From Planococcus sp. 107-1 (GTDB lineage: Bacteria; Bacillota; Bacilli; Bacillales_A; Planococcaceae), in NCBI RefSeq assembly GCF_021513255.1, contig NZ_CP090977.1, positions 2,170,001 to 2,234,000 of the forward strand: DNA of 64,000 nucleotides, in the 5' to 3' direction. The notes below the pieces were generated by a model, which was given only the letters and a program-made list of their open reading frames with translations, did no database searches and had not been told where the DNA came from. The stretch's first letter is position 1. The number at the start of each line of letters is the position of its first letter. Both the position numbers and the translations under genes were made by a program. Positions 1-9,648 of this stretch are shown piece after piece.

Positions 1-207
1 TTCTAGAATCGGCGGAGTCGCTATAATGATATCTTCTAGCCGCACTTTGTAATTTGGTTTGACGATTTCGCCGTTGACTTTGATGGCACCGTCTTTGACC
101 CAGTTCGCAATCTGCGAACGCGACCAGTCTTCATCCATAGCTGAAACCACTTTATCGATGCGTTCTCCAGCCATTTCTTCTGTAATTTCTAACGTTAAAT
201 CTTCCAT
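1..207 (-). CDS. RluD-family 23S rRNA pseudouridine synthase, N-terminal part (cut by window edge)
   Basis: Only the first 69 codons are present; the gene runs off the left edge. The fragment starts MEDLTLEITEEMAGERID and continues through an S4 RNA-binding domain (RSQIANWVKDGAIKVNG at about residues 30-46), as in the RluD/YlyB family, which isomerises uridines in 23S rRNA. The catalytic domain lies outside the window, so the target site cannot be judged. The ATG overlaps the lspA stop codon by one base (TAATG), so the two genes are translationally coupled. lspA-ylyB order is the usual Bacillales arrangement. Confidence 0.85.
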   Translation of the reverse strand, partial: MEDLTLEITEEMAGERIDKVVSAMDEDWSRSQIANWVKDGAIKVNGEIVKPNYKVRLEDIIIATPPILE

Positions 208-683
208 TAAGACACCTTTTTCTTTTCTTGTTTTTCGTCATAAATGACAAATATAATCATCAGCACAACGCCGACGGTCAATGCGGCATCCGCTACATTG
301 AATATCGGAAAATCATAATTGATGATCGGGATTAATACATCTACAAAATCGACAACTTCTCCACGGAGCATCCGGTCGATGAAATTTCCGACCGCTCCGC
401 CAAGGATAATCATTAAACTCAATTGGAATAATGGCTGCCCTTTTGCGTGTTTATGGAAATAATAAAGAATGCCGATAATAACCGCTATCGTAATGATGGC
501 GAAAAGCCACATTTTGCCTTCCAGCATGCCCCAGGCTGCCCCTCGGTTCCGGTGAGATAGCCACGCTAAATAAGGTTCAATTACCGGGATGCGCTCGCCT
601 AACTCCATATGTTTCAATACTAGCCATTTTGTCCACTGATCGGCTGCAACGATCAGCAATGCAATTCCATAATAAATAAACAT
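207..683 (-). CDS. lspA: Lipoprotein signal peptidase II (prolipoprotein signal peptidase)
   Basis: LspA is the membrane aspartyl protease that cleaves the signal peptide of diacylglyceryl-modified prolipoproteins before the lipobox cysteine. The 158-residue protein has four predicted membrane helices and the family signatures: ADQWTK near residue 14, NRGAAWG near 46, GNFIDR (Asp103) and FNVADAA (Asp132). The last two supply the catalytic aspartates. Length is normal. It lies downstream of ileS and overlaps the following rluD-like gene by one base. Its substrates in this window would include CtaC and the lipoprotein deacetylase at 59.1 kb, both with a clear lipobox. Confidence 0.96.
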   Translation of the reverse strand: MFIYYGIALLIVAADQWTKWLVLKHMELGERIPVIEPYLAWLSHRNRGAAWGMLEGKMWLFAIITIAVIIGILYYFHKHAKGQPLFQLSLMIILGGAVGNFIDRMLRGEVVDFVDVLIPIINYDFPIFNVADAALTVGVVLMIIFVIYDEKQEKKKVS

Positions 684-914
684 GTGTTTCCCCCGTCAAT
701 TCATCAGTCAGTTTATTTTAACACATCCCCCGATAAAAAAGTATGCGGGCGAAAGCATGCTTATTTTTTCTTACCAGAAGTGCGAGGTGGAAAGATCCTC
801 ATATGTTATCTAGTATTTTCATTTACTTCCCTTGAAGGTCGAAATACTTTCCACTCAATAATTTGGAAATAAAAACAGGAAGAACCTGATTCGGTTCTTC
901 CTGCTCTCTACCTA
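684..914. other. lspA-ileS intergenic region
   Basis: This 231-base gap holds the ileS terminator (871-903) at its right side and the lspA upstream region at its left. On the minus strand a possible -10 (TAAAAT) lies about 40 bases before the lspA start, but no convincing -35 at normal spacing is visible. The open frames here show no recognisable protein. Confidence 0.5.
871..903 (-). terminator. Rho-independent terminator of ileS
   Basis: On the minus strand an 11-bp perfect stem, CAGGAAGAACC with GGTTCTTCCTG, and a 6-base loop is followed by a T run. It lies 12 bases past the ileS stop codon. Confidence 0.9.
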
Positions 915-3671
915 TTAAGCGTATTGCGTTTCTACAACGCTTGCGCAGCGTGGGCAAAGCGTCGGATGCGCTTCACTTTGGCCGATTTCTTTTGAAACCG
1001 TCCAGCAGCGTTCACATTTTTCGCCTTCCGCTTTTTCAACAACAACTGCCGCGTCGTTTAATTTCAATGCGTTTTCCGGTGCTTCTGCACCGCCAAATTC
1101 ATACTGGGAAACGATGAACAATTGAGCTACATTGTCGTCTACGGAAGATAACAAGTTTTTCAATTCTTCATTGCCGAAAACGGTAACTTTCGCTTCCAAC
1201 GACTTACCGATGACTTTCGCAGCACGGGCTTCTTCCAAAGCTTTCAAGACTGCATCGCGGACGTCCATGAACTGGGACCATTTTGCTTCCAAATCAGCGA
1301 ATGCTGGATTTTCCTGGCTTTCTGGGAAGTCCGTAAGCTGAACGCTTTCTTCTTCCACGAAGCCTAGATAGCCCCACATTTCATCTGTTGTATGCGGAAT
1401 GATCGGCGTTGCCAATTTCAAGATCGCCATCAACGAATCGAACATGACCGTTTGCATCGCACGGCGATGCGGATGGTCAGCTGCTTCGATATATACGACG
1501 TCTTTTGCAACATCCAGATAGAATGAACTCAAATCGTTTTGGCAATAGCCGTTCAATGCGTGGTAGATGGACGAGAACTCGTAAGTTTCATAGCCTTTCT
1601 TCACCGCATCAATCATTTTGTTCAGCTTCATGACCATGTATTGATCCATTTCGCGCATATCTTCAAATGCTACGCGATGCTCTTTTTCATTGAAATCCGC
1701 CAAGTTCCCGTGAAGGAATTTAAGCGTATTGCGGATTTTGCGGTAAACTTCCGATACTTGCTTGAAGTTTTCATCCGAAACGCGCACGTCCGCTGTGTAG
1801 TCGACAGATGCAACCCATAGGCGCAAGATATCGGCACCCATTTGGTTCATCACTTTCGCAGGTACGATGACGTTCCCTAGTGATTTACTCATCTTGCGGC
1901 CGTTGCCATCCAACGTGAAGCCATGGCTCAATACGCCTTTATAAGGTGCAATTCCGTTGATCGCGACACTCGTTGATAGAGATGAGTTGAACCAGCCCCG
2001 GTATTGGTCAGATCCTTCTAGATACAAATCAGCCGGATATTGAAGATCTTCGCGCTCATCCAATACGCCTTGGTGAGATGATCCAGAATCGAACCAAACA
2101 TCCATGATGTCCGTTTCTTTTGTGAAAATGCCGTTCGGGCTGCTTGGATGCGTAAATCCAGCTGGCAGAAGTTCTGCTACTGAACGTTCGAACCATACGT
2201 TTGACCCGTGTTCACGGAATAAACCGGAAATGTGGGCAATCGTTTCATCTGTGATGATCGGGTCGCCATTTTCAGCGTAAAATACAGGAATCGGCACACC
2301 CCATACACGCTGGCGTGAAATATTCCAATCGCCGCGGTCACGCAGCATATTGAATAATCTTGTTTCGCCCCATGCGGGAGTAAACGTTGTTTCATTGATC
2401 GCTTTTAAAATCTGGTCACGGAAAGCTTCGATTGAAACGAACCATTGAGCCGTCGCGCGGTAGATAACCGGCTTTTTCGTACGCCAGTCATGCGGATACG
2501 AGTGCGTGATGAACGATAGTTTTTCCAGCGCTCCTGCTGCATCCAAAGCTTCTGTGATCGATTTATTGGCTTTGTCATAGAATTCGCCTTCGAATCCAGG
2601 AGCTTCAGCCGTCATGACTCCGCGCTCATCCACCGGGCACAGAACATCCAAGCCGTATTTTTTACCGACTAGGAAATCGTCTTCCCCGTGTCCAGGCGCA
2701 GTATGAACGCACCCTGTACCGGAATCTGTCGTAACGTGGTCGCCGAGCATCACAAGCGAAGTGCGGTCATACAATGGGTGTTTCGCCAAAATATGCTCCA
2801 GTTTTTCGCCTTTCATTTCGCGAACCACTTCATAATCAGTCCAGCCCAGTTCCTGAGCAACGTCTTCTAAAAGAGCACGGGCGATGACGTAAAGAGAGCC
2901 GTTCACTGAAACTTCCACATAGTCAAGATCCGCATGAACCGTAATTCCCAAGTTCGCCGGAATCGTCCAAGGAGTTGTTGTCCAGATGACTAATTTCGTG
3001 CCTTCTGCCAATACGCCTTTCCCGTCCGTCACGGGGAATGAAACATAAATGGATGGAGATTTTTTATCCTGATATTCGATTTCAGCTTCCGCTAAAGAAG
3101 ATTCACTTGATGGGGACCAGTAAACCGGCTTCAAGCCTTTGTAGATATAGCCTTTGCTCGCCATTTTACCGAATACTTCGATTTGGCGGGCTTCATAAGC
3201 AGGCTTTAGCGTGACATATGGATTTTCCCAATCGCCGCGGACACCGATGCGCTTGAACTGTGAACGCTGGTTGTCGATTTGTTCATACGCATATTCTTCA
3301 CAAAGCTTGCGGAATTCAGCAAGCGACATTTCTTTGCGGTTAACGCCTTTATTGGTCAATGCCTGTTCAATCGGCAAACCGTGCGTATCCCAGCCTGGAA
3401 CATACGGCGCATGGAAGCCCATCATCGAACGGGAACGGACGATCATATCTTTTAACACTTTGTTCAACGCATGTCCCATATGAAGATCGCCATTTGCATA
3501 CGGCGGGCCATCATGAAGGATGAAGAACGGACGCCCTTTGGTGCGCTCCAATGATTTCTGGTAAATGTTCATATCATCCCATTTTTTCTGCATTTCCGGT
3601 TCCCGGTTCGGCAAATTGCCACGCATCGGAAAATCGGTTTTCGGCATCAATAACGTATCTTTGTATTCCAT
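915..3671 (-). CDS. ileS: Isoleucyl-tRNA synthetase
   Basis: IleRS is a class I synthetase that charges tRNA-Ile and edits misactivated valine. The 918-residue protein has HMGH at 64-67, the KMSKS loop ([10 protein letters not shown]), the CP1 editing domain between them, and a C-terminal zinc-binding pair CERC (886-889) and CPRC (906-909). It is the bacterial, mupirocin-sensitive-type architecture with the C-terminal zinc finger. The ATG at 3671 is chosen because AGGAGGAA lies 5-6 bases upstream and the family starts here; the longer open frame back to 3827 merely reads through the T-box leader. It is flanked by divIVA and lspA, the standard Firmicutes order. Confidence 0.97.
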   Translation of the reverse strand: MEYKDTLLMPKTDFPMRGNLPNREPEMQKKWDDMNIYQKSLERTKGRPFFILHDGPPYANGDLHMGHALNKVLKDMIVRSRSMMGFHAPYVPGWDTHGLPIEQALTNKGVNRKEMSLAEFRKLCEEYAYEQIDNQRSQFKRIGVRGDWENPYVTLKPAYEARQIEVFGKMASKGYIYKGLKPVYWSPSSESSLAEAEIEYQDKKSPSIYVSFPVTDGKGVLAEGTKLVIWTTTPWTIPANLGITVHADLDYVEVSVNGSLYVIARALLEDVAQELGWTDYEVVREMKGEKLEHILAKHPLYDRTSLVMLGDHVTTDSGTGCVHTAPGHGEDDFLVGKKYGLDVLCPVDERGVMTAEAPGFEGEFYDKANKSITEALDAAGALEKLSFITHSYPHDWRTKKPVIYRATAQWFVSIEAFRDQILKAINETTFTPAWGETRLFNMLRDRGDWNISRQRVWGVPIPVFYAENGDPIITDETIAHISGLFREHGSNVWFERSVAELLPAGFTHPSSPNGIFTKETDIMDVWFDSGSSHQGVLDEREDLQYPADLYLEGSDQYRGWFNSSLSTSVAINGIAPYKGVLSHGFTLDGNGRKMSKSLGNVIVPAKVMNQMGADILRLWVASVDYTADVRVSDENFKQVSEVYRKIRNTLKFLHGNLADFNEKEHRVAFEDMREMDQYMVMKLNKMIDAVKKGYETYEFSSIYHALNGYCQNDLSSFYLDVAKDVVYIEAADHPHRRAMQTVMFDSLMAILKLATPIIPHTTDEMWGYLGFVEEESVQLTDFPESQENPAFADLEAKWSQFMDVRDAVLKALEEARAAKVIGKSLEAKVTVFGNEELKNLLSSVDDNVAQLFIVSQYEFGGAEAPENALKLNDAAVVVEKAEGEKCERCWTVSKEIGQSEAHPTLCPRCASVVETQYA

Positions 3672-3689
3672 CAAAATTCCTCCTATAGA

Positions 3690-3930
3690 CATAATAAAAA
3701 GCCCCCCATCCCTGGAAAGGGACGAGGAGCTTAAACTCGCGGTACCACCCTTGTTGCAGCTGAATTTAAGCTGCCACTCGATCGCCGTAACGTGGCGTAG
3801 ACGGTTTTGGCTACTCCAGTTCACCAAAACGGCTCAAGAGTGATTTCATCAGAACATCCTTCACCAGGCTCCCACTGTCCCTGGATCGCTTTGTCGAATT
3901 GAACTGAATACTGTCTCTATCAATGCGTTT
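3690..3930 (-). promoter_or_regulatory. T-box leader controlling ileS
   Basis: The conserved T-box sequence AGGGTGGTACCGCG is present on the minus strand at 3738-3751. It is followed by a long terminator hairpin (stem from the AGCTCC side near 3735 to GGGGGGCTTTTTATT near 3692) just before ileS. Upstream is a Stem I-like region. A GAAATCACTCTTGAG segment places a candidate specifier codon ATC (isoleucine) at 3842-3844, which matches the downstream gene. By the known mechanism, uncharged tRNA-Ile would stabilise the antiterminator. Confidence 0.93.
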
Positions 3931-3962
3931 GTATATAGTCGTTATAAAAACCATTTCATGTA

Positions 3963-3991
3963 ATTATAAAAGCAAGCTGTGAAAGCGTCAA
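3963..3991 (-). promoter_or_regulatory. Sigma-A promoter of the ileS T-box transcript
   Basis: On the minus strand TTGACG (3986-3991) and TATAAT (3963-3968) are separated by exactly 17 bases. The expected start point is near 3956, just upstream of the T-box. The -35 box lies three bases from the divIVA stop codon. Confidence 0.85.
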
Positions 3992-3993
3992 GT

Positions 3994-4509
3994 TCAGTAT
4001 TCTTCTTTTTTCGCTTCAAGCTTATCCAGATTGGTTGTATCGATATCGTATTCCATCAAAGTTTCCCAGTCATCCGTATCAATCAGATCCAGCTGCGCTT
4101 CAACAAGCATTCTGAAACGATTGCGGAATACTTTGGATTGCTTTTTCAACTCATCGATTTCCATTGCGATGCGGCGGGCTTTCGTCAGAGACTCATTGAC
4201 GATGCGGTCAGCGTTTTTCTCCGCTTCGCGGACAATCAACTTCGCTTCTTTCTGTGAATTGCGGCGCACTTCTTCTGCCGCTTCTTGAGCGACGACAATC
4301 GATTTCTGCAAAGTGGATTCGATGGTCGTGAAATGGCCGACGCGTTCATCCGTCTGTTTTAAACGCTCTTCCAATTCTTTTTTCTCTTTCAGCAAAAGCT
4401 CGTAGTCTTTGATGATCTGATCCAGGAATTCATTGACCTCGTCTTCCTGATATCCTCTGAACCCTCGGCTAAACTCTTTATTATGTATATCCAGCGGGGA
4501 TAATGGCAT
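3994..4509 (-). CDS. divIVA: Cell division initiation / polarity protein DivIVA
   Basis: DivIVA is a coiled-coil scaffold that binds negatively curved membrane at poles and septa and recruits division or wall-growth partners. The N-terminal domain MPLSPLDIHNKEFSRGFRGY carries the Phe17-Arg18 membrane-insertion pair. It is followed by predicted coiled coil to about residue 165 and a short acidic tail. The ATG at 4509 (171 residues) matches the family start and sits about 8 bases after GAGAGG. A GTG three codons upstream (4518) would be almost on top of the ribosome binding site. It is the last gene of the ylm-divIVA block and precedes the ileS promoter. Confidence 0.95.
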   Translation of the reverse strand: MPLSPLDIHNKEFSRGFRGYQEDEVNEFLDQIIKDYELLLKEKKELEERLKQTDERVGHFTTIESTLQKSIVVAQEAAEEVRRNSQKEAKLIVREAEKNADRIVNESLTKARRIAMEIDELKKQSKVFRNRFRMLVEAQLDLIDTDDWETLMEYDIDTTNLDKLEAKKEEY

Positions 4510-4602
4510 TTCGTGCACCTCTCCTTAACATCTCGTCGTAATTTACATTATACAGTCCATTGGCATAAATATCAGTAATATTTCGTAATTTTTCAGAACC
4601 GC

Positions 4603-5388
4603 TTATTTGCTGCTTTCCAAACGGCCAATCTGGAGGCGGATTTTATCTTTTTTTGTACGCCCTTCCACCATCAGCACTTTCACGCGGCCAAGCCCTCTCG
4701 ATGACAGCATATCAGATTCGTGCAATTCAAATGAAGGCTGTTCCTGAACCGTCCAATTCACTTTCACCTTGCCGCCCGTGATCAACGAAGACGCTTTTTG
4801 GCGCGAAATATTGTAGACAGAGCTCATCACGGTATCAAGTCTCATCGAGCTGACCGTGTGGCTTTCCTCAGACCATTCTTCTTTTACGGTGATAAACTCT
4901 TCTTCGTTTGTTATTTCCTCCAGATGCACCTTCACTTTTGAAGCAGACGTGAAATTCGCATGCAAATACGCGCTTACTTCATCAGCGACCGCTAACTGGA
5001 TGGTTTGCCCATCAATTTGGATATCGCCAAATTTATTGCGGTCCAACCCGATAGCCATCATAGAGCCCAGCACTTCCGGGTGCTGCAGCGTTACAAATTT
5101 TGTCGGATACTTCAGTTCATAGACCGTAATTCGGAAATCTTCTTGCTGGACTTCATAATAAGACGGATACAAGAGCACGCGCTGCCGCTCAGCGTCTTCA
5201 AACAAACCGGAAGCGGCCATTTGAATATCGCTTGAACCAAGCACAGCCTGTACGATAAAGCGCTGGCGCGGATCAAGAAAATCCGTCAACTTGGGTGTAT
5301 AACGGTCTTCTACATCAATCATCCAACCGGATACTTGTTCGATAAATTGCTGTTCATCTTTACGGAAATGCTGGAATAATGAATCCAT
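4603..5388 (-). CDS. ylmH: YlmH, S4-domain RNA-binding protein
   Basis: YlmH belongs to the S4-domain family conserved next to divIVA; homologues bind ribosomal RNA/50S subunits and are linked to ribosome quality control. The C-terminal S4 domain is visible as a segment with RQKASSLITGGKVKVNW near residues 195-211. The N-terminal part starts MDSLFQHFRKDEQQFIEQV and contains the family motif TPKLTDFLDPRQ. The ATG at 5388 (261 residues) follows AAGGGG by 8 bases and agrees with the family start. A start 12 codons earlier would run back through the preceding hairpin. Confidence 0.92.
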   Translation of the reverse strand: MDSLFQHFRKDEQQFIEQVSGWMIDVEDRYTPKLTDFLDPRQRFIVQAVLGSSDIQMAASGLFEDAERQRVLLYPSYYEVQQEDFRITVYELKYPTKFVTLQHPEVLGSMMAIGLDRNKFGDIQIDGQTIQLAVADEVSAYLHANFTSASKVKVHLEEITNEEEFITVKEEWSEESHTVSSMRLDTVMSSVYNISRQKASSLITGGKVKVNWTVQEQPSFELHESDMLSSRGLGRVKVLMVEGRTKKDKIRLQIGRLESSK

Positions 5389-5426
5389 GCCAATTGCCCC
5401 TTTCGCTTTCGAATGGTCTACCAACT

Positions 5427-5448
5427 AAAAAACCCCACAACTGTGAGG
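5427..5448 (-). terminator. Possible terminator between ylmG and ylmH
   Basis: On the minus strand CCTCAC-AGTT-GTGGGG forms a 6-bp stem followed directly by TTTTTT. It sits three bases after ylmG and before the ylmH ribosome binding site, inside what is normally one operon. It may act as a partial attenuator. Confidence 0.6.
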
Positions 5449-5451
5449 TAA

Positions 5452-5715
5452 TTAATAAAAGTAATTAAATAAAACGACGATTCCACGGCTTGCCAAATTC
5501 AATGCAAAAATCGCAACGATCGGTGAAAAATCAATCATGCCTAGCGGCGGAATAAACCTTCTGAAAATATCCAGATAAGGATCTGTTATACTCGAAAGCA
5601 TTCTTCCAAAACCAGATTCTTTTGCATTTGGCAGCCAGCTCATTAAGATACTCGCGATCAAAATGAACGAATAGATGTTTATTGCAACTAATAATAAATT
5701 TACGATAGCTATCAT
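5452..5715 (-). CDS. ylmG: YlmG/YggT-family membrane protein
   Basis: This is a small protein of 87 residues with two predicted membrane helices and the YggT motif ILMSWLPNA...DPYLDIFRRFIPPLG. Homologues are conserved between sepF and ylmH in Firmicutes and their role is poorly known, though they have been linked to division or organelle-type membrane organisation. The start is uncertain: ATG at 5715 matches the family N-terminus, while an ATG at 5730 gives 92 residues; the ribosome binding sites of both are poorly spaced. Confidence 0.88.
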   Translation of the reverse strand: MIAIVNLLLVAINIYSFILIASILMSWLPNAKESGFGRMLSSITDPYLDIFRRFIPPLGMIDFSPIVAIFALNLASRGIVVLFNYFY

Positions 5716-5735
5716 TGGTCCTTCATGCACCTCTT

Positions 5736-6221
5736 TTATTGTTGATCATCGTAGTAATAATCCGAAATGGCACCGTCGACTTCAACAGTGTCCGGCACAC
5801 ATAAGAAGATGTCGGTCCCTATGCGTTGGATGTCGCCGCCTAGCGCATAAACCGTTCCACTAAGGAAATCGATGATGCGTAGGCCTTGGTCTTTTTCAAT
5901 GCGCTGCAGATTGACTACAACTGCTCTTTTGTTTTTCAAATTCTCTGCTATGTCCTGAGCTTCGGCATAGACTCTAGGTTCTGCCAAAATCACTTTCGAG
6001 GATTTCACAGCACTTTGCAAACTGACTAGATTAGGCGTTGCGGTTGCATTCTCCACTGCTTTTTGTCTCCGTTCTTTAGAAGGTTTTCTGATTTCCTGTT
6101 GGGTTGCAGCCGGCTTCTCATACCGCGGAGCCGGTTGCGGCTTCGGTTCTTGCTGAATCGGCTCATCATCTTCATATTCTTCTAAATAAAAGAAGTTCTT
6201 GAATTTGTTTTTAATGCTCAT
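5736..6221 (-). CDS. sepF: SepF, cell division protein (FtsZ membrane anchor)
   Basis: SepF polymerises into rings that bundle FtsZ filaments and tether them to the membrane. The 161-residue protein has a short N-terminal amphipathic segment ([13 protein letters not shown]), an acidic and proline-rich linker to about residue 70, and the SepF core. The core shows [21 protein letters not shown] and the GGDIQRIG...FLCVP end. It overlaps the end of ylmE by four bases and is followed by ylmG, the standard ftsZ-downstream order. Confidence 0.96.
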   Translation of the reverse strand: MSIKNKFKNFFYLEEYEDDEPIQQEPKPQPAPRYEKPAATQQEIRKPSKERRQKAVENATATPNLVSLQSAVKSSKVILAEPRVYAEAQDIAENLKNKRAVVVNLQRIEKDQGLRIIDFLSGTVYALGGDIQRIGTDIFLCVPDTVEVDGAISDYYYDDQQ

Positions 6222-6891
6222 CCCGTTGCCTCACTTTCAGATCCTACCAATGCAGTTCCAATACGGACAAAAGTTGCTCCTTCTTCAGCAGCGATCAAAT
6301 AGTCATTGGACATGCCCATTGAACATTCGGTACAAGGTGCATGCGCCCATCCTTTTGATGCAATTTCAAGCTGAAGTGATTTCAAGCCCTTAAACACATT
6401 GCGGATCACGGATTCATCTTCTGTGTTTGGTGCCATCGTCATTAAGCCCACTACTTCAATTTTCTCAAAAGACTGCAAGGATTCTATGAATGCCAAAGTT
6501 TCTTCAGGAAGCAGGCCGCTTTTCGTCTCTTCTTGGGAAACGTTCACTTGCACAAAACATTTGACCCGCTTGCTTGCACGTTTTTCAATTTCCTTTGCTA
6601 AGCTCATGCGGTCCAGTGAGTGCAGGTAATCGATCTGGTCAATCACATCGCGAACTTTTCGCGTCTGCAAATTCCCGATAAAATGCCAAGCTGCATCTGA
6701 AGTTATAGACTCTTGCTTTGTTTTCAAACCTTCCGGCCGGTTTTCCCCTAAATGCAGAATCCCCCGTCAATTGCTTCAAGCGTTCGCTGAACGCTCACTT
6801 GTTTCGTAACAGCGACAATTTCAACGCCTGGCCGGATGCCATTTAATTGGTTTTTTATCTCTTCATATACTGGTTTTATCGATTTCATCAT
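6218..6891 (-). CDS. ylmE: YlmE/YggS-family PLP-binding protein (frameshifted here)
   Basis: YggS-family proteins bind PLP without known catalysis and maintain B6 homeostasis. The N-terminal piece starts at 6891 ([11 protein letters not shown]) and contains the PLP-lysine motif VAVTK. It runs into a stop after GGFCI. The remainder continues in another frame from [11 protein letters not shown] and ends with [26 protein letters not shown]. One extra G in the G5 run (plus strand C5 at 6761-6765) restores a 224-residue protein of normal length. A start inside the second piece at 6727 would lose the PLP lysine. A sequence error is more likely than decay. Confidence 0.9.
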
Positions 6892-6963
6892 TTCACAACT
6901 TTTCTATAGATGTTCAACTTATTGTACCAAGGACAGGCATATTTATCAATTAAGCCCTATTTG

Positions 6964-6994
6964 AAAAAAAACAGCCGCCCAGTAGGCGGCTGTT
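6964..6994 (-). terminator. Rho-independent terminator after ftsZ
   Basis: On the minus strand ACAGCCGCC-TACTG-GGCGGCTGT forms a 9-bp stem followed by seven or more T. It lies 14 bases after the ftsZ stop and separates ftsAZ from ylmE-sepF. Confidence 0.92.
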
Positions 6995-7007
6995 TAGGTT
7001 TTCAGGA

Positions 7008-8192
7008 TTAACGTCTCTTTTGGCGATTGCGCAGGAACGTTGGAATATCTAGCGCATCATCGTGCTGCTTTTCCTGGCGCTGCGGCTGCGGCTCTTGCTG
7101 ATATGCTGGAGCCTGTTCTTCGCGGCGCTGTTCTTCACGGCGCTGTTCACGAAGAGATGGCGGCGGAGTCTGCTGTTGGATCGATTGGACTCTGCTTGAA
7201 TTCAATCCAGATCCTCTTGGCGTTCTCGGCTGCAATTGTTCTTCGTTGAATCCTGTAGCGATAACCGTAACAACAATTTCATCTTTCAAATTGTCATTGA
7301 TGACAGATCCGAAAATCATATTAACGTCTTCATCAGATGCAGAGGCTACGATGTCTGCAGCTTCCTGCACTTCGTAAAGGCTCAGATTAGAGCCGCCCGT
7401 AATATTCATCAAGACTCCTTTAGCGCCATCGACTGATACTTCAAGCAATGGGCTGGAAACCGCTTTTTTCGCCGCTTCAGATGCACGGTTCTCTCCTGAA
7501 GAAACACCGATTCCCATTAGAGCGGAGCCTTTGTTCGACATAATTGTTTTAACGTCCGCAAAGTCAAGGTTGATTAGACCTGGTACTGCGATCAAATCCG
7601 AGATGCCTTGGACACCTTGGCGAAGGACATTATCAGCTTCGCGGAAAGCTTCAAGCATCGGTGTGCTCTTATCAACGATTTCAAGCAAACGGTCGTTAGG
7701 AATAACGATTAGCGTATCTACAGATTCTTTCATCGTGCTGATTCCGCTGATTGCTTGAGTAGAACGTTTACGGCCTTCAAAAGTGAATGGACGTGTAACC
7801 ACGCCTACAGTCAAAGCGCCAAGTTCTTTAGCGATTCCAGCAATCACCGGGGCTGCACCAGTTCCGGTACCGCCGCCCATTCCTGCTGTTACGAAGACCA
7901 TATCCGCTCCGCGCAATGCTTCTTCAATCTGCTCTTTGCTTTCTTCTGCAGCTTTTTTCCCGACTTCAGGATTAGCTCCTGCACCCAGTCCACGAGTCAA
8001 TTTTCCGCCAATTTGAAGGCGAACTTCAGCTTGGGAAAGATTCAATGCCTGAGCATCCGTATTCACGGCGATGAAATCAACACCTTGAACACCGTGTTCG
8101 ATCATGCGGTTTACCGCGTTGTTTCCGCCGCCGCCGACGCCGATTACTTTAATTACTGCCAATGCATCAACTGATGTATCAAATTCCAACAT
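7008..8192 (-). CDS. ftsZ: Cell division protein FtsZ
   Basis: FtsZ is the tubulin-like GTPase that forms the Z ring. The 394-residue protein has the tubulin signature GGGTGTG near residue 104, an N-terminal GGGGNN nucleotide-binding loop, a Gln/Arg/Glu-rich linker from about 320 to 375 and the conserved C-terminal tail DIPTFLRNR that binds FtsA and SepF. AGGAGG is present 6-7 bases before the ATG. ftsA lies 57 bases upstream and a strong terminator follows. Confidence 0.98.
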   Translation of the reverse strand: MLEFDTSVDALAVIKVIGVGGGGNNAVNRMIEHGVQGVDFIAVNTDAQALNLSQAEVRLQIGGKLTRGLGAGANPEVGKKAAEESKEQIEEALRGADMVFVTAGMGGGTGTGAAPVIAGIAKELGALTVGVVTRPFTFEGRKRSTQAISGISTMKESVDTLIVIPNDRLLEIVDKSTPMLEAFREADNVLRQGVQGISDLIAVPGLINLDFADVKTIMSNKGSALMGIGVSSGENRASEAAKKAVSSPLLEVSVDGAKGVLMNITGGSNLSLYEVQEAADIVASASDEDVNMIFGSVINDNLKDEIVVTVIATGFNEEQLQPRTPRGSGLNSSRVQSIQQQTPPPSLREQRREEQRREEQAPAYQQEPQPQRQEKQHDDALDIPTFLRNRQKRR

Positions 8193-8249
8193 TCTTTTTC
8201 CTCCTAAAATTGCTCTGCCTTTTGAAAAGAGGCATGAACAATATTCATT

Positions 8250-9530
8250 TTATTCAAAAAATCGATCGAATATCTTTTTGGCTTTTGTGACTACGCCTTC
8301 ACTTTCCGGTTTAGCCGGTTTTTGCTTTTTAGGCTGATGCTGCTCTTGTTCGATTTTAACGGACTCGGATAACGCGGCTCCACTACCTACGCGTCCATAG
8401 AACATATCTTCCATGTAAGCGTATTGGATCAATCCTACAGCAGTCGTGTATTGCGGTTCGCGCACCCCGATAAATTCAGGAACAAACAAACGCACACGAG
8501 TTTGAAGAATATGGCGAGCGAGTTCAGATAATCCCTCTAACTTCGCCATTCCGCCGGTTAAGACGATGCCTCCTGGAAGGTCCTGTACGCCAAGCCGGTA
8601 AAGCTCATCTAAAATCAGTTCGAAAAGTTCTTCCAGGCGAACTCCGATTATTTCAGATATGTATTTTTGGCTGTATTGCTCTTTTGTATCCGATCCGATA
8701 ACAGGAACTTCAAAAAGTTCATCTTCCGATGCATCATCATAGAATGCATGGCCGTATTCCAGTTTGATTTTCTCTGCTTGTTCTGTTGGTGTTTTCAACA
8801 CGATAGATAAATCTTTTGTGACATGGTCGCCTCCGACAGGAATGACCGATGAAGCTGTCAAATGACCGTCTTGGAAAATGGCGATTGAAGTTGAACCTCC
8901 GCCGATATCAATGCAGGCGGTGCCATGATTTTTTTCATCCTCAGTCAAAGCATAGTACCCGGCCACTAAAGGCTGGACATAAATGTCTCTGATCTGCAGA
9001 CCTGCGCGTTCGACGCATCTTAAGACATTATGCAGAATCGTCTTGGAGGTTGTTACCATTGTACCATCCATTTCAAGACGGATCCCGATCATGCCTCTTG
9101 GATCTTTAATTTCATCCAGATGATCGACAATATATTGTTTAGGAATGATGTTGACAAGTTCGCGCTCTGGCGGAATTGAAATCACTTGTGCAGCATCCAG
9201 CACCCGATCTAAATCGTCATCTGAAATTTCCCGATTTTCACTATTGACCGCTACTACGCCTTTTACAGGCTGAAGCATCGCCTTATTTGCAGGAATTCCG
9301 AGTACGACTTCATGAATGGATTTGCCGATCATGCGCTCTGCTTGATCAACTGCTTTTTTTATCGATTGGACTGTAGCATCTATATCAACAATCGCACCTT
9401 TTTTTATACCACTGGATTTTACATTTCCTACGCCGATGACATGCAACGACTTATTGGCCATTTCTCCGATTAAAACTTTCACGGATGACGAACCGATATC
9501 TAAGCTTACATATAATTCTGATTGACTCAA
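8250..9530 (-). CDS. ftsA: Cell division protein FtsA
   Basis: FtsA is an actin-fold ATPase that anchors FtsZ to the membrane and recruits later divisome proteins. The 426-residue protein shows the phosphate-binding loops VSLDIGSSSVKVLIGE (near the start) and ACIDIGGGSTSIAIF, and ends with a basic/aromatic amphipathic segment (KKIFDRFFE) typical of the membrane-targeting tail. The start codon is TTG at 9530, with a strong AAGGAGGTG site 9 bases before it. A candidate promoter lies at 9567-9595. Confidence 0.97.
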   Translation of the reverse strand: MSQSELYVSLDIGSSSVKVLIGEMANKSLHVIGVGNVKSSGIKKGAIVDIDATVQSIKKAVDQAERMIGKSIHEVVLGIPANKAMLQPVKGVVAVNSENREISDDDLDRVLDAAQVISIPPERELVNIIPKQYIVDHLDEIKDPRGMIGIRLEMDGTMVTTSKTILHNVLRCVERAGLQIRDIYVQPLVAGYYALTEDEKNHGTACIDIGGGSTSIAIFQDGHLTASSVIPVGGDHVTKDLSIVLKTPTEQAEKIKLEYGHAFYDDASEDELFEVPVIGSDTKEQYSQKYISEIIGVRLEELFELILDELYRLGVQDLPGGIVLTGGMAKLEGLSELARHILQTRVRLFVPEFIGVREPQYTTAVGLIQYAYMEDMFYGRVGSGAALSESVKIEQEQHQPKKQKPAKPESEGVVTKAKKIFDRFFE

Positions 9531-9566
9531 TTCGTGGCACCTCCTTAGTAAACTGCTGTTACCTAC

Positions 9567-9595
9567 ATTCTATTGTAAATTGTACGCCTTGTCTA
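9567..9595 (-). promoter_or_regulatory. Candidate ftsAZ promoter
   Basis: On the minus strand TAGACA (9590-9595) and TAGAAT (9567-9572) are 17 bases apart, upstream of the ftsA TTG start. This lies in the 118-base gap between sbp and ftsA, where Bacillus also has ftsAZ promoters. Both boxes deviate from consensus by one base. Confidence 0.6.
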
Positions 9596-9648
9596 AGTAA
9601 AATAGAGCAACTTTGTAAATTTTCCTTCAATTTAACTGTGTGTTTCGC

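Noticed and set aside
684-872. Short plus-strand open frame between lspA and ileS
   Set aside because: No ribosome site before its ATG and no recognisable composition.
3672-3827. An N-terminal extension of IleS of 52 residues in the same frame
   Set aside because: The stretch is the T-box leader, including its terminator. The ATG at 3671 has a strong ribosome site and matches the family start.
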